Of a DNA stretch of 64,000 nt, positions 23,615-35,299 are shown piece after piece. Made by a program: the position numbers and the translations under genes. The DNA lies in the NCBI GenBank assembly GCA_947650365.1, contig OX393550.1:102388343-102452342 (forward strand), written 5' to 3'. This stretch comes from Chamaelirium japonicum (lineage: Eukaryota > Streptophyta > Magnoliopsida > Liliales > Melanthiaceae). Position 1 is the stretch's first letter, and every line of letters starts with the position of its first letter. The notes beneath the pieces are model-generated. The model saw nothing but the letters and a program-made list of their open reading frames with translations. It had not been told where the DNA came from and ran no database searches.

Positions 23615-24030
23615 AGAAGGGGGCGATGGCAGCGGCTCCTCCGACCGGCTGCACCTCTCCGGCGTTGCCGCGTGCAGTCACACAGGAGAGATGGGGAGAT
23701 CTGGAGGGAGAAAAAGAGGTCGGGGGGAGAGAGAGAGAGGCAGATCGGGGAGGGGGAAATGAGAGATCGGAGAGAGGTTTGGTCGGGTCTGGGTTTAGGG
23801 CTTGGATTGAAGAAGGGGGAGAGGGCTTGGTGTATTTCAAGGAGGAGGGGGGCAGCGGTCGGTACGGGCGAGGTCAGGTGGCCGGATTTTCTGGGATCCG
23901 GGTTAGGGATGAGCGAGAGGGGGAGAAAGGGAGAGAGAGGGGACGAGAGAGAGAGAGGTCGGGATGGTGAGGGAGAGGGGGAACGGTGAATGGAGGGTTT
24001 ATGGGATTTAGGTTGTACGAGTGGGTTAAG
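23504..24030. promoter_or_regulatory. 5' flank of PPR copy C, GA/CT-rich
   Basis: Immediately upstream of the PPR start is a short stretch shared with copy A, then a pure (GA)n run (23564-23612), then purine-rich sequence to about 23970. On the PPR sense strand this is CT-rich, which is common in plant 5' leaders. I see no TATA box. Open frames here on both strands are low-complexity and not supported as genes. Confidence 0.4.
23564..23612. repeat. (GA)n microsatellite
   Basis: A pure GA run of about 49 bp lies directly 5' of PPR copy C. Copy A lacks it at the same place. Confidence 0.95.
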
Positions 24031-24155
24031 TAGGGGTGTCAACGGGTCGTGTCGGGTTCGTGTCGGGTCTAGTTTCGGGTCGTGTCCAAAACCCCTAGAC
24101 CCGGACTTGACCCGTTTAACTAATCGTGTCTAGATTTTAAACTCGTACCCGACCG

Positions 24156-27100
24156 CACGGGCGGAGCGACATTGGGGCGAGGGGGGGCAGACCCCCCCTG
24201 AATTTTTGGAAAATCACCGCTATATGCGGTGAGGGACCTGAGGGTGACTCTTGGGAGTCTTGGAATATGCTTTGATGCCCCCCCTTGGCCTCTATATGGC
24301 TATAATTGTTGTTTTGTGGACCAGCTCATTCAGCTTTTGAATAGATGTAAATAGGAAATCCGGATGGGGACCGTGGGGATCAAACCTGCCAAACAGAATT
24401 GAAAACAAAAAACAGAAAAAACAAAACAGCACTTGAAAACAAAACAGCCAAATTGGCCTTATTTAGTGCCGCTCGGGATGTCTAATTGGCTATATTTGCT
24501 GTTTTGTGAAATGGTTCACACAGGCTTTGGAATAACCGATCGGGATTGACAAAGAGATTGACAAAGAGAAAAATCGATCGGGATTGACAAAGAGAAAAAA
24601 TCAGGGATCAAAGGGTTTAACAAAGAGAAAAATCGATGCTCTGATGCTCATCCGCTCGAGATGCTGATCTGCGTAGGCTGCGTAGCCAACTTGTATGGGT
24701 AAGTGGGTAACGGAGCTACAAGCCTACAACCTACTCGCGAACCATCCAAGGAATCACAAAAATCCCCCTTTTTTTACCGCTCGGGATCGAAGCCCCAACC
24801 CTAGATTTCTCTCTTTCTCGAGTCAACGACGGCTACGGACCCACCGGACAACGGGACGAGTAAAGAGGTGAGGTCTCAAGTCAACAACAAGCAACATCCA
24901 TAGCTTTCTCTTTCACATTCCTAGTGTTTCGATTTTTTTTTTTTTTTGCATCAATAAGCCAAAAATTTTGATTAGGTTTTTTTTTTTTTGTTTAACTAGT
25001 GTTTTGATATAATTTTGTTTTGATTTCTATATTATAAATTTCTCCCCTAACTTTGTGTTTTGATTAATTTTTGGGAAGTCTCCCTTGCAGTAGCGAATAG
25101 GGATCTCCGGATCTGAATCATCTTATCATCCGTGGAGTCCGCCGAATTTGAGTTGGAGAAGGTAAACCCCTCTCCCACATCACAATTAAGAGTTTATTTT
25201 AATTTTTATTAATCCTTTTTTTTGTATTTTGCATCTTCTTCTCTTAAACAGCGGTCACAACGAATCTACTCTCCTCCCAAGTCCCAACTCTCAGCTTTTA
25301 ATTTTTGTTCAATAATAAACGGTATGTTACTTTCTAAAATTTCATTAGCTTTTTTTATATGTATATTTTTTTAGATACATGCCTTAGTCTTCGTTTATTA
25401 AATTTTTTATCTTCATGATTACGGATTACCAAATGTGAAATGGCTATAAAATAATTTTTTAATGCATAGAGCCAATTGTATTGCATAATTTTTATTATGG
25501 ATTTTTAGTACATATAGTGAACGTTATGGTTTTTTATATTTAACTTGTAGGTTTATATTTATTTTTGAGCCAAATTATGGATAAATTTCTCAAAAGAAAG
25601 TATGTGGCTGACTTACAACCTCCTACGCATAAAAAAGATCATCATGATCAAGTGAAAATTACCTCAAATCCAAATATTGCAGAGATTGATTTGGAAAATC
25701 TTCCTTCTGACCCTGGTTTGAGGAATCGAATATCAGATTATCATCCTAATGATCAAGATAAAATTCGAAGAGCATATCTACAAAATGGTCCATTTCAGCC
25801 TCGCAATCATAATTTTCCCCAAACTAATTTTGGACAAGGGTTACGACGGTTTAACCATGCCTGATTTAATGATTTTGGTAGTTGGTTGGAGTACAGTATA
25901 GTAAAAGATGCTGCATTTTGTTTATGTTGTTACTTATTCAGACCAGATAAAGGAGAACAGGGCGGTGGCGACTCGTTTGTATTAGAAGGATATAAAAATT
26001 GGAAAAAAAAGGAAAATTTTCTAAAGCATATTGGAGGGCCCAATAGTGCTCACAACCAAGCAAGCAAGGCATGTGAAGCTTTGATGAATCAGAAGAAACA
26101 CATTCAGACTTTTTTTTCGAATCAATCAGATCAAGCTCGAAGGGAATATCGAGTCCGCTTGAATGCATCTATTGATTGTATTCGATTTCTTTTAAGGCAG
26201 GGATTGGCTTTTCGTTGGCATGATGAATCTGAATATTCAAATAACCAAGGAAATTTTCTTGAACTTTTACAATTTCTTGCTGATCATAATGAAGACATCA
26301 AAAGCGTCGTGTTAAAAAATGCTCCTGAAAATTTGAAATTGATTTCGCCTGATATTCAGAAAGACATTGTTAGTGCTGCTGCTGTTGAAACTACAAAGAT
26401 GATTATCAGTGAAATTGGAGATGCCCTATTTGCTATTTTGGTTGATGAATCCCGTGACATATCTACCAAAGAACAAATGGCTGTTGCTTTACGTTATGTG
26501 AATATACAGGGATCTGTGATTGAATATTTTTTAGGTATCGTGCATGTCAATGAAACTACTGCTGTATCTCTCAAAGCAGCGATTGAAAAATTATTCTCAA
26601 AGCATGGATTGAGTATAGCGAGATTGCGTGGGCAAGGTTATGATGGGGCCAGTAACATGCAAGGTGAGTTTAATGATCTTAAAACTCTCATAATGAATGA
26701 ATGTGAGTCTGCATTTTATGTTCATTGTTTCGCGCATCAGTTACAATTGTCACTTATCGCAGTTGCAAAAAATCATATCCAAATTGCTTTGTTATTCAAC
26801 TTGGTTACTAGTGTATCAAATATTGTTGGAGCTTCATGCAAACGACGTGACATTCTTTGAGAAAAGCAGACTGCCAAAATTATTGAAGCGCTCAATAATG
26901 GTGAAATTTTAAGTGGGCAAGGCCTACATCAGGAGACTAATCTCAAAAGAGCAGGTGATACACGTTGGAGTTCACACTATGGTTCATTGGTTAGCTTGAT
27001 TGTTATGTTTTCCTCTGTTATTGATGTGCTTGAGATTGTTATGGAAGATGGTTCAAAAGCATAATAAAGAGCCGAAGCGTGTGCTTTATTGGAGTCGATG

Positions 27101-28128
27101 CAAGCATTTGATTTTGTATTTAACCTACATTTGATGAAAAACATATTGGGAATCACAAATGATTTATCAAAGGCATTGCAGCGAAAAGATCAGGATATTG
27201 TGAATGCCATTGCCCTGGTTAAAGTGTCCAAGCAACAACTACAAATAATGAGAGATGATGGATGGGATTCCCTTCTAACTGAAGTTTCTTCATTTTGTGT
27301 CAAGCAAAATATCATTGTCCCTAACATGGATGATAAGTTTATGGCTCGAGGACGAGTACGACACAGAGCTGAAGAAATCACAAATCTACATCATTATCGT
27401 GCTGAGTTATTCTATACCATTATTGATATGCAGCTTCAAGAGCTCAACAATCGCTTTAATGAGGTGAATACTGAGTTGCTCCTTTGTGTGGCATGCCTAA
27501 ATCCGAGTGATTCATTTCGTGCTTTTGATAAACAACAATTGATCTGCCTTGCTGAATTTTATCCTGTTGAGTTTTCAGCGATAGATATCATGGTACTAGA
27601 TAATCAGCTTGAGACTTATATTATTGATGTGCGCACTAACTGTGAGTTTTTAGAAGTGAAAGGAATTAGCGGACTTGCTGAGAAAATGGTTCAGACGAAG
27701 AAAGATAAATTGTATCCGTTAGTTTACATGCTCTTAACACTTGCACTAATCCTACCAGTTGCCACTGCCACTGTTGAAAGAGCATTTTCCGCCATGAAGA
27801 TTGTAAAGAATCGGCTACGCAACCGCATGGGGGATGAATGGATGAATGATTGTTTGGTCATATATATCGAAAAAGATATATTTAACTCCATCAATAATGA
27901 GATCATCATGCAGCGATTTCAAAATATGAAAACTCGACAAGGACAATTGTAGAAAAATTCTCTATGGTATTTTCTTTATATTATATTTTAGTGGAAATAT
28001 CATTATTTGTCTATTTGATGTATCTTTCAATATTTGTTCTATGAAATGAACATATTTTATTGTCTTCTATTATTGATAGATAATTTAATTTTGCCCCCCC
28101 CTTCAAGAAAATCCTGGCTTCGCCCCTA
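24156..28128 (+). mobile_element. hAT DNA transposon, 3973 bp
   Basis: The left end CACGGGCGGAGCGACAT and the inverted right end TAGGGGCGAAGCCAGGAT form imperfect terminal repeats of the CAGGGGCGGAGCCAGG type. They are flanked by 8-bp duplications with one mismatch (CCCGACCG at 24148-24155, CCTGACCG at 28129-28136). The interior has about 1.4 kb of AT-rich leader and one transposase reading frame. Runs of G/C follow the left end (GGGGGGGCAGACCCCCC) and precede the right end (GCCCCCCCCTTC). Confidence 0.85.
25565..27952 (+). pseudogene. hAT transposase (ZMYM1/TTF-type zinc finger, hAT dimerisation)
   Basis: One uninterrupted phase runs through three open segments (25565-25864, 25886-26860, 27089-27952), broken only by in-frame stops at 25862, 26858 and a TAATAA at about 27062. 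There are no frameshifts. The order of parts fits the family: N-terminal MDKFLKRK; TTF-type zinc finger with FCLCCYLF; DUF4371 region with LVDESRDIS, GQGYDGASNMQG and HCFAHQLQL; and a C-terminal hAT dimerisation region with LPVATATVERAFSAMK and NRLRNRMGDEWMND. The full length would be about 795 residues, normal for the family. Loss of function therefore looks recent, and the element could only move with transposase supplied from elsewhere. Confidence 0.88.
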
Positions 28129-28617
28129 CCTGACCGGCTAATAAACAAGTAAACCTAATAAGACCCGGTAAGACTCGTTTACCACATGGGTCTATTCAGT
28201 TGACCATATCCGTCCCAATCCGACTCAGCCCGATAGACCCGCTGGTACTATATATTACAGTAGCGGATTGCAGGTAGACCCGACCCAATCCGTTGAATTT
28301 TAAACGGGTCTTCCCGGGTCTACCGTGTCCAGACCCTAAACCCTAACCCGACCCGTTTATTAAACGGGGCACACGTTGGCACATCAAAGCACCACACAAC
28401 TGATTGGCCTAGTGTACATGGTCCCTCAGGGTTAAGGACGGATTATCTATAGTAGTAAGACGGTTTCTGCACCAGTGTCTGAATCACTGAACTGTGCACC
28501 ATCTTGGTTCCTGTTCAACATGATCATCGTGCTTGGTCAGGTGAATGGGAATCCCACGTTCCCGTGGTGGAGACTTCACCACATCCTCTACCTGCCAATA
28601 GCTTGTTCTTGGTGAAG

Positions 28618-30832
28618 TGTTGTGATTTTAAATTGTTATACCGCAAGTGCACGGCGTCTATCTGATAGACAGTGGCAAATACGAGTCGATCCCACAGAGA
28701 CTTGGATGAAAACTAATTAAAGGAAAATTAAAGCTAATTAATTTTATATCTTAGTTTAAAAAGATTGATTTTTTGTGAAATTGTTTTGTAACGGAAAATA
28801 TGGAACGCAAAACTGAAAGCTAATTAAGGTTACGGTTGTAATCTATATGGAGAGACATTCTAAGCTCTAGAATCCGCACAAGTAGCGATCTAAACTATAC
28901 TTTTATATGATTTCCAGGATTCTCACGGAGATGTGAAGTCAATCTATCTCCGTGGATGATATTCAATGGAGCACTATTATTTTTTTTTATTTATTTATTT
29001 TTTTTTTTTGACATCGGCGGGTGTCCCGAAACCTTTCGGGCAATGGCCCACTTCAGGCTCGGACTAATCCCTCCGGGAGTGAAGCCCGACCCACTCGGCA
29101 ATTCCCACTTCACTCCTGGGTAAATCAAGGGGAGGAAGAGTTGAACCCACAACCTCATCACCAAAGCATCAGTTGCTTTGCCAACTCTCCAATCCCCTGG
29201 TGGGTAATGGAGCACTATTATGATCACGAATGTAGTGATCTTCCTCGCTTTAATGGAATAAGCCTGAAATACTTCTCCGTAAAATTCGGAGTAATAACAG
29301 AAGCTAACACTATGTAATGATTCTCCGTAAAACTACTCGTAATGACGAAGAATAAAACTATGAGATAAACCTCTGTAGAACTCTGATAATAACGGAGAAT
29401 AAAGCTAACTTATTACAGAAATTTTAATCAAGCATGAATGAGCAAAGATTACTTTATTTTCATTAAACGCACTAAAATATGGAAATCAAATAAGAGCATG
29501 GTTTAGATACAACTACAAGGCTTCCTCCAGAACTTAGAGCGGTGGTTTAGCCTAGCATGGCCATGTGAGCGTTGATGGCGGATGCTTCTTTGAAGATGAC
29601 GAACCCGACGATGATGGCGGCGGCTTCGAGAGCGATGAACGTGGCTCGGAGATGATGAAGAGGGTGAAGATGGCTCCGGTTCGGTCGTCTAAAGCTCCAG
29701 TGGTGATGAAGATGGAGATGGTGGAAGATGGTGACTTCGGTTTGGTGGTGCCAAGCGCCCCTCCGCTCCCCTAGGTTCGTCTGTGCCCCCCTCTATATAG
29801 GATAGAGAAAGAAAAGAGAGAAGTTCGACTGGTTTTAGAGAGAGAAAAACCAGGAAGAGAGAGGAGAGAATAAGGAAAGAGAGAGAACGTAGAGAACGGG
29901 AGAGAGGGCTGCAAGTTCGGTGTGATCCGGTTTTGGGTTTTAGAGAGAGAGAATCAAGGAAAGAGAAAGAAAAACGGGAGGAGAGAGAGAGAGATACGTT
30001 CGGTGGGCGTGGTTAAGAAAAGAGAGAGAGATGGAAAGAGAATCCGAGAGAGAGGATCCCGGTTTTAAGGGCCTGCATGTACCGATCGGACGGCTGTGAT
30101 GGTTGGCTGGGTTTGATGCACTGGATGGCTGTGATTCAGTGGGGAAGAGAGGATCCGGAGAGCTGGGCTGCTGGCCGCTGGTGCACATGCATGCATGCAT
30201 GTGTATGGACGGTTGTGATATTGGGTTGGGGATAGATGGGCAGCTGGGTCTTGGTGGCATGGACGACTGGGATTAAATGGAACGGAGAGGTGGGTGCAAT
30301 AGGGTTTTGATCAGGAACTGCGGATAGAGCTTGGGTTTCTGGGTGAGATGGTGGGTTAAGTCTAGTGTCATCTGTTTTGATCGGGAAGAGTGAAAAACAA
30401 AAGAAAATAGAAGAGAGAGAAAATGTGGCAGGAAGAGGACGATGGCCATCCAGACTTCAATTCCATTATCCATTCATTTGCGCGTGTGTAGCCTTCGTTC
30501 ATGTGGCGAAACCATCTACAGAGTTTTGCTCCATTGTAGCCATGTGCGTTGAAAGCAAGCTCCAATTCCCTGAAAGTACACATAAAATGACATCCATAAG
30601 GTTCCGGGGCATTAATCGATAAAAGGATAATTTGGATTATCAGGCGGTATAACTATCATGCATGATGTGTATGAGAGCGAACCAATATGCCTTTGGGTTC
30701 GTATGAAAGTCTACTATATCATGGTGCAAAGAAACTAATGCAGTTTACGTGTAGTATGAAAGTTTTACGTAGCAAACTGATGATATATGCATAATACTAA
30801 AAGGATAATTCGTATAAATTGGCCGCTCAACA
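28618..30832 (-). repeat. Gypsy 3' LTR (carries the SINE)
   Basis: The 2215-bp copy includes the 225-bp SINE and its 16-bp duplication; otherwise it matches the 1962-bp partner. Beside it the minus strand reads GGTTTGGGGGTG just before TGTTGAGCGG, which is the expected polypurine tract. The outer end holds ACCGCAAGTGCACGG and GATCCCACAGAGACTTGG, words I recognise from many plant Tat/Ogre-type LTRs. Confidence 0.9.
28981..29205 (-). mobile_element. tRNA-derived SINE
   Basis: The element is 225 bp, read on the minus strand. Its head at 29205 reads ACCCACCAGGGGATTGG, followed by an A-box-like TTGGCAAAGCAACTG and a B-box-like GGGTTCAACTCTTCC, and it ends in an A-rich tail (T-rich at 28981-29010 on the plus strand). 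The 16-bp duplication AATGGAGCACTATTAT flanks it exactly (28965-28980 and 29206-29221). The partner Gypsy LTR has the empty site near 45096, so the SINE arrived after the Gypsy. SINE family not assigned. Confidence 0.92.
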
Positions 30833-32091
30833 CACCCCCAAACCTAAATCTTGCTCGCCCTCGAGTAAGAAAAGAAAAATAAACAAATTAAATGACAAAA
30901 TAAAAACTCCTAACTCACTTTCGCAGGAATCGCGACTGCACTTAGCACGTGCAACAAGCCGTTAAACCCCTGGGTTACCCCAATGGACGAGTTTTGTCTC
31001 GTGAGGGTTTGCAGCGAATCTACCCACAAAATTCAAATATTTATTATTATTATTATTATTATTTTTTTCTTTGAAAATATAAATAAGAAATAAGAAAAGT
31101 CGGCTTCATAGAATAATTAAAAAGTACTCAAAAATAGAATTTCTAAGGCACAAGACTCACAAGGTATCTAGCCCAAGCTTCGGCTTTCGAAGTAAGCACT
31201 TTAGGTTCTAACTCTTAGTTTCCCGTTAGAAAAGATCAAGGTCAATTATACTCGAGTGCACGGTGCTGTCTGGGTAAAACACAACTGGGGGTTTGGTTCT
31301 CTACATTCATATCATTCTAACAATCTCCTAGAACGGTCAAAGTCGACCTTAGAACCTGAGTCAAAACCAGCTAATCTAGACAGGCTAGTGAGAGTTGTGG
31401 ATATTCACCTTAATACCTTTCGGCTTTATATGTGATATTCCAGTTTCCCCACATTATTTATAGCGATGGCTTTCACACTATTTTTTTTTTCTTTTTTTTC
31501 TTCGGTCTCATTTTTTTCTGGATCTAATTATATATTCCTTCTTAATTTGTACCATGCTAGCTGCACTCTATGCCCATGACACGCTGCCAACGCTCTCATG
31601 AGTTAGGTAGCCATCCTCATGTTACCTTTATATTTGATTCACTCTGCATCCATAGGATCATTCTCATAACCCTATCGACCAGGCTTCACTCATACTAGGG
31701 CATACAAGTTAAGACTTTTACATAATTAGGTCCTAGACCATGCTAATAGGTAGCCCTTTCCGCTATACCTTAGAATTCACTGGTCGCTTTTCTAATGATT
31801 TTTTTTTTTCCAAACCAAGTGAACCAGATCCGCATGGTTCATCAGAACTCTAGTTGACTATTAGGCCGAAATGAAAGCTTTGAATCTAGACCCTAGAGGT
31901 GTAAGCCAGATGTGAAGTGAAAGGTCAAGTCTAGTTTGTTTTGACAATCTCTAAAAAAGTTACTAAGGGTCAGAACCATATTAGACATACGTTTTCTAGT
32001 TGATCCTTGGACTTTATACCTTGATTACCAGGTGTCTTATAGTCCTATTCGAGTACAATAAAATTATATTACAAAACCTGAAATAAAGGTG

Positions 32092-32133
<42 letters not shown>

Positions 32134-32584
32134 TTTTTTCCGAAAAGAACGAAAAGGACGGCAAAAGTAATGCGATAAGAAACTAAAATAAAAAAAAGAA
32201 AATAAAAACATGCAAATGCAAATTCCTATATATTTTTATACGAACGCTATAGTTTTGGTAGGGGACTACAGACGAGACACATATACGCCAAGACGTATAT
32301 GCCGAGCTGTCCCACTACAGCGTAAGTTGATGCAATGATAATAATAATAATTTTTTTTTATCTCTTAGAACAGAAAAATTTTGTGGAAATTAAATGGATA
32401 TAGGACTTTGCAAAAAGTACACCACACCCCCAAACTTAAATTAGACATTGTCCTTAAAGTATGAATTAGATATGCTCATGAATGAGATGGTAACAATATT
32501 TTCGAAGGACATGTATATAAAATAAAAGTACAAGGTTTTAAGGATGGATATAAAATAAAAGTACAAGGTTTTAAGGATGGATAG
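30833..32584. other. Gypsy internal non-coding region, 3' side
   Basis: This AT-rich stretch lies between the Gypsy 3' LTR and the nested element. It has a (TTA)n run at about 31040-31063, a (TA)n run at about 32097-32128 and several poly-T runs. Near 32424 the minus strand reads AAGTTTGGGGGTGTGG, a second copy of the polypurine-type word found beside the 3' LTR. A 44-bp piece (GGATATAAAATAAAAGTACAAGG) is duplicated at about 32510-32580. No coding domain is recognisable. Confidence 0.65.
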
Positions 32585-33198
32585 TGTGGGTGCAAAAATT
32601 GTACCGGATCAGATCAGAGCAGCATGGGCCCGCGCAACGGCCCAAATGGGTAAGCCCGCCTGGGCTCACATGGGCCCACTCTACGAGGCTCGCAGATCAA
32701 GCCCTACCCCTTATTGGGCCCGAACAACGGCCCAATAAGGGCCCAGCAAGGAGGCCCAGAACCAGTGCCACGTCATCAACGCCACGTCATCACTGCCATA
32801 TCGGGCACGTGCCTACGCTATATAAGGACCCCCAAGGCATCCAGGAAAGGGGTTGGCCATTCAATCAGAGGAGGAGGATCCCAGAGCAAGTGCTAGAGCT
32901 CTATTCTCCCCACCTTGTTCTCTTCTAGTTGCTCCGTGCAACCCCACTGTACGAAGCTTCTCTCGGCCTGTCGAGAGAACGCTCAACCCTTTATATTCAA
33001 ATTATAGTGAAGATCAGGTGGCACCTCTCGCCCGGAGACGTAGGTCGTAAGGCCGAACTCCGTCACCAATCCTTGTGTCATCGCTCTTTATTCTCTCTAT
33101 CTATTCTCCCATCTCTTTAACTCTACAAACCATCCACATTCAATCAAGGCTGTGGGGCGGGGTTCCCGATCAAGGCGGCTCGGAAATTTCCCCCCACA
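32585..33198 (+). repeat. 5' LTR of the nested element
   Basis: This 614-bp LTR has TATATAAGGACC at about 32820 as its likely TATA box, so transcription should start about 30 bp later. It differs from the right LTR at two positions (near 32614 and 32998). Confidence 0.93.
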
Positions 33199-33338
33199 AT
33201 CTTTGGTGCCGTCTGTGGGATATCGATAGAGGTCTTACCCACACCTCTACCGACTCCTATTCAGCTTGTGGTGACGAGCCACAAGTCCTCCTCCAAATCA
33301 ACCTCAAAGCCTTCACCACGCCGACATCAACACGCTCA

Positions 33339-33785
33339 ATGGTGAAGGCCAGCACTAACCCACCAAAGGCGGGTGCTGATCGGACAATCGACGTGCTAAT
33401 CGAAGAAGAACAAGAAGTCTCGGTTGCAACCAATCGAAGAAATGTTTATAAGCGACTGGGGCCACAAGGAAGTCATCCGGGAAGCCACCGCAATCGGCAG
33501 GACCCACCATTCCCGAGGCAACAATCTGGCAAAGAGCACGCCACCCAAGGGGACAACGATCTAACTACATACCAAATTTCAGCTGCTGATTTCCAGCTGT
33601 TGAACCTTCTCAAGAGGAACGCAGCCCTCGAGCAAGAGAGGGATTCCCTAAAGAAGGTAGCTGAAAGAGTGGGGGTTGTGGCCCATAACTCTCCAACTGC
33701 TGATGAAGACCAGCCAAAGACCTTCAATTTCGCCCATTCAAGTCGGAAGCTCGAAGGCAATTCGGCTACGCCCTCTCGAGGCTAA
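33339..33785 (+). CDS. Gag-like N-terminal remnant in the nested element
   Basis: An open frame of 148 residues begins MVKASTNPPKAG and includes RRNVYKRLGPQG and a coiled-coil-like LLKRNAALEQERDSLKKV. This resembles the start of Tat/Retand-type Gypsy gag, but I cannot assign it firmly. Its last roughly 25 codons are the first unit of the 107-bp array that follows, so the array appears to have grown from this coding end. The usual gag core and CCHC knuckle are not seen. Confidence 0.5.
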   Translation: MVKASTNPPKAGADRTIDVLIEEEQEVSVATNRRNVYKRLGPQGSHPGSHRNRQDPPFPRQQSGKEHATQGDNDLTTYQISAADFQLLNLLKRNAALEQERDSLKKVAERVGVVAHNSPTADEDQPKTFNFAHSSRKLEGNSATPSRG

Positions 33786-35204
33786 AGCCCGATAAAAAGG
33801 CTCCTGGCAACCCAGGTCAACCAAAGACCTTCGATTCCGCCCATTCAAGTCGGAAGCTCGAAGGTAATTCGGCTACGCCCTCTCGAGGCTAAAGTCCGAT
33901 AAAAAGGCTCCTGGCAACCCAGGTCAACCAAAGACCTTCGATTCCGCCCATTCAAGTCGGAAGCTCGAAGGCAATTCGGCTACGCCCTCTCGAGGCTAAA
34001 GCCCGATAAAAAGGCTCCTGGCAACCCAAGTCAACCAAAGACCTTCGATTCCGCCCATTCAAGTCGGAAGCTCGAAGGCAATTCGGCTACGCCCTCTCAA
34101 GGCTAAAGTCCGATAAAAAGGCTCCTGGCAACCCAAGTCAACCAAAGACCTTCGATTCCGCCCATTCAAGTCGGAAGCTCGAAGGCAATTCGGCTACGCC
34201 CTCTCAAGGCTAAAGTCCGATAAAGAGGCTCCTGGCAACCCAGGTCAACCAAAGACCTTCACTTCCACCCATTCAAGTTGGAAGCTCGAAGGCAATCCGG
34301 CTACGCCCTCTCGAGGCTAAAGTCCGATAAAAGGCTCCTGGCAACCCAGGTCAACCAAAGACCTTCACTTCCACCCATTCAAGTTGGAAGCTCGAAGGCA
34401 ATCCGGCTACGCCCTCTCGAGGCTAAAGTCCGATAAAAGGCTCCTGGCAACCCAGGTCAACCAAAGACCTTCGATTCCGCCCATTCAAGTCGGAAGCTCG
34501 AAGGCAATTCGGCTACGCCCTCTCGAGGCTAAAGTCCGATAAAAAGGCTCCTGGCAACCCAGGTCAACCAAAGACCTTCGATTCCGCCCATTCAAGTCGG
34601 AAGCTCGAAGGCAATTCGGCTACGCCCTCTCGAGGCTAAAGTCCGATAAAAAGGCTCCTGGCAACCCAGGTCAACCAAAGACCTTCGATTCCGCCCATTC
34701 AAGTCGGAAGCTCGAAGGCAATTCGGCTACGCCCTTTCAAGGCAAAAGTCCGATAAAAAGGCTCCTGGCAACCCAGGTCAATCAAAGACCTTCGATTCCG
34801 CCCATTCAAGTCGGAAGCTCAAAGGCAATTCGGCTACGCCCTCTCGAGGCTAAAGTCCGATAAAAAGGCTCCTGGCAACCCAGGTCAACCAAAGACCTTC
34901 GATTCCGCCCATTCAAGTCGGAAGCTCGAAGGCAATTCGGCTACGCCCTCTCGAGGCTAAAGTCCGATAAAAAGGCCCCTGGCAACCCAGGTCAACCAAA
35001 GACCTTCGATTCCGCCCATTCAAGTCGGAAGCTCGAAGGCAATTCGGCTACGCCCTCTCGAGGCTAAAGTCCGATAAAAAGGCCCCTGGCAACCCAGGTC
35101 AACCAAATACCTTCGATTCCGCCCATTCAAGTCGGAAGCTCGAAGGCAATTCGGCTACGCCCTTTCAAGGCGAAAGTCAGATAAAAATGCTCCTGACAAT
35201 CCAG
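33708..35204 (+). repeat. 107-bp tandem array, about 14 copies
   Basis: The unit runs GGTCAACCAAAGACCTTCGA, then CCGCCCATTCAAGTCGGAAG, CTCGAAGGCAATTCGGCTAC and a tail ending AAGGCTCCTGGCAACCCA. Successive starts at 33815, 33922 and 34029 fix the period at 107 bp; one or two units are 106 bp. Units are about 95% alike or better, with shared variants (ACTTCCACC in two neighbours), which suggests stepwise expansion. The first unit lies in the gag-like frame. Confidence 0.95.
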
Positions 35205-35299
35205 GTCAAGCTAAACTATCAACTATACTTATCCGAGGCGATGAGAATAAGTCCAAGGCAGACGTCGCCGCTTTGACATACACCAAGTTCAAGGAGACG

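Larger units (their letters stand above)
24031..28370. mobile_element. Non-autonomous hAT-like element split by a complete hAT
   Basis: The left end TAGGGGTGTCAACGGGTCG is typical of a common plant hAT-type end. Both arms (24031-24155 and 28129-28370) are filled with GACCCG/CGGGTC words. The right arm stops at the Copia LTR border near 28370 without showing the matching inverted end, so it is truncated or its true end lies elsewhere. Without the inner hAT it would be about 370 bp and non-coding. Confidence 0.5.

Noticed and set aside
23548-24042. Open frames of 140 and 176 codons on both strands
   Set aside because: Driven by the GA microsatellite and purine-rich flank; no conserved domain.
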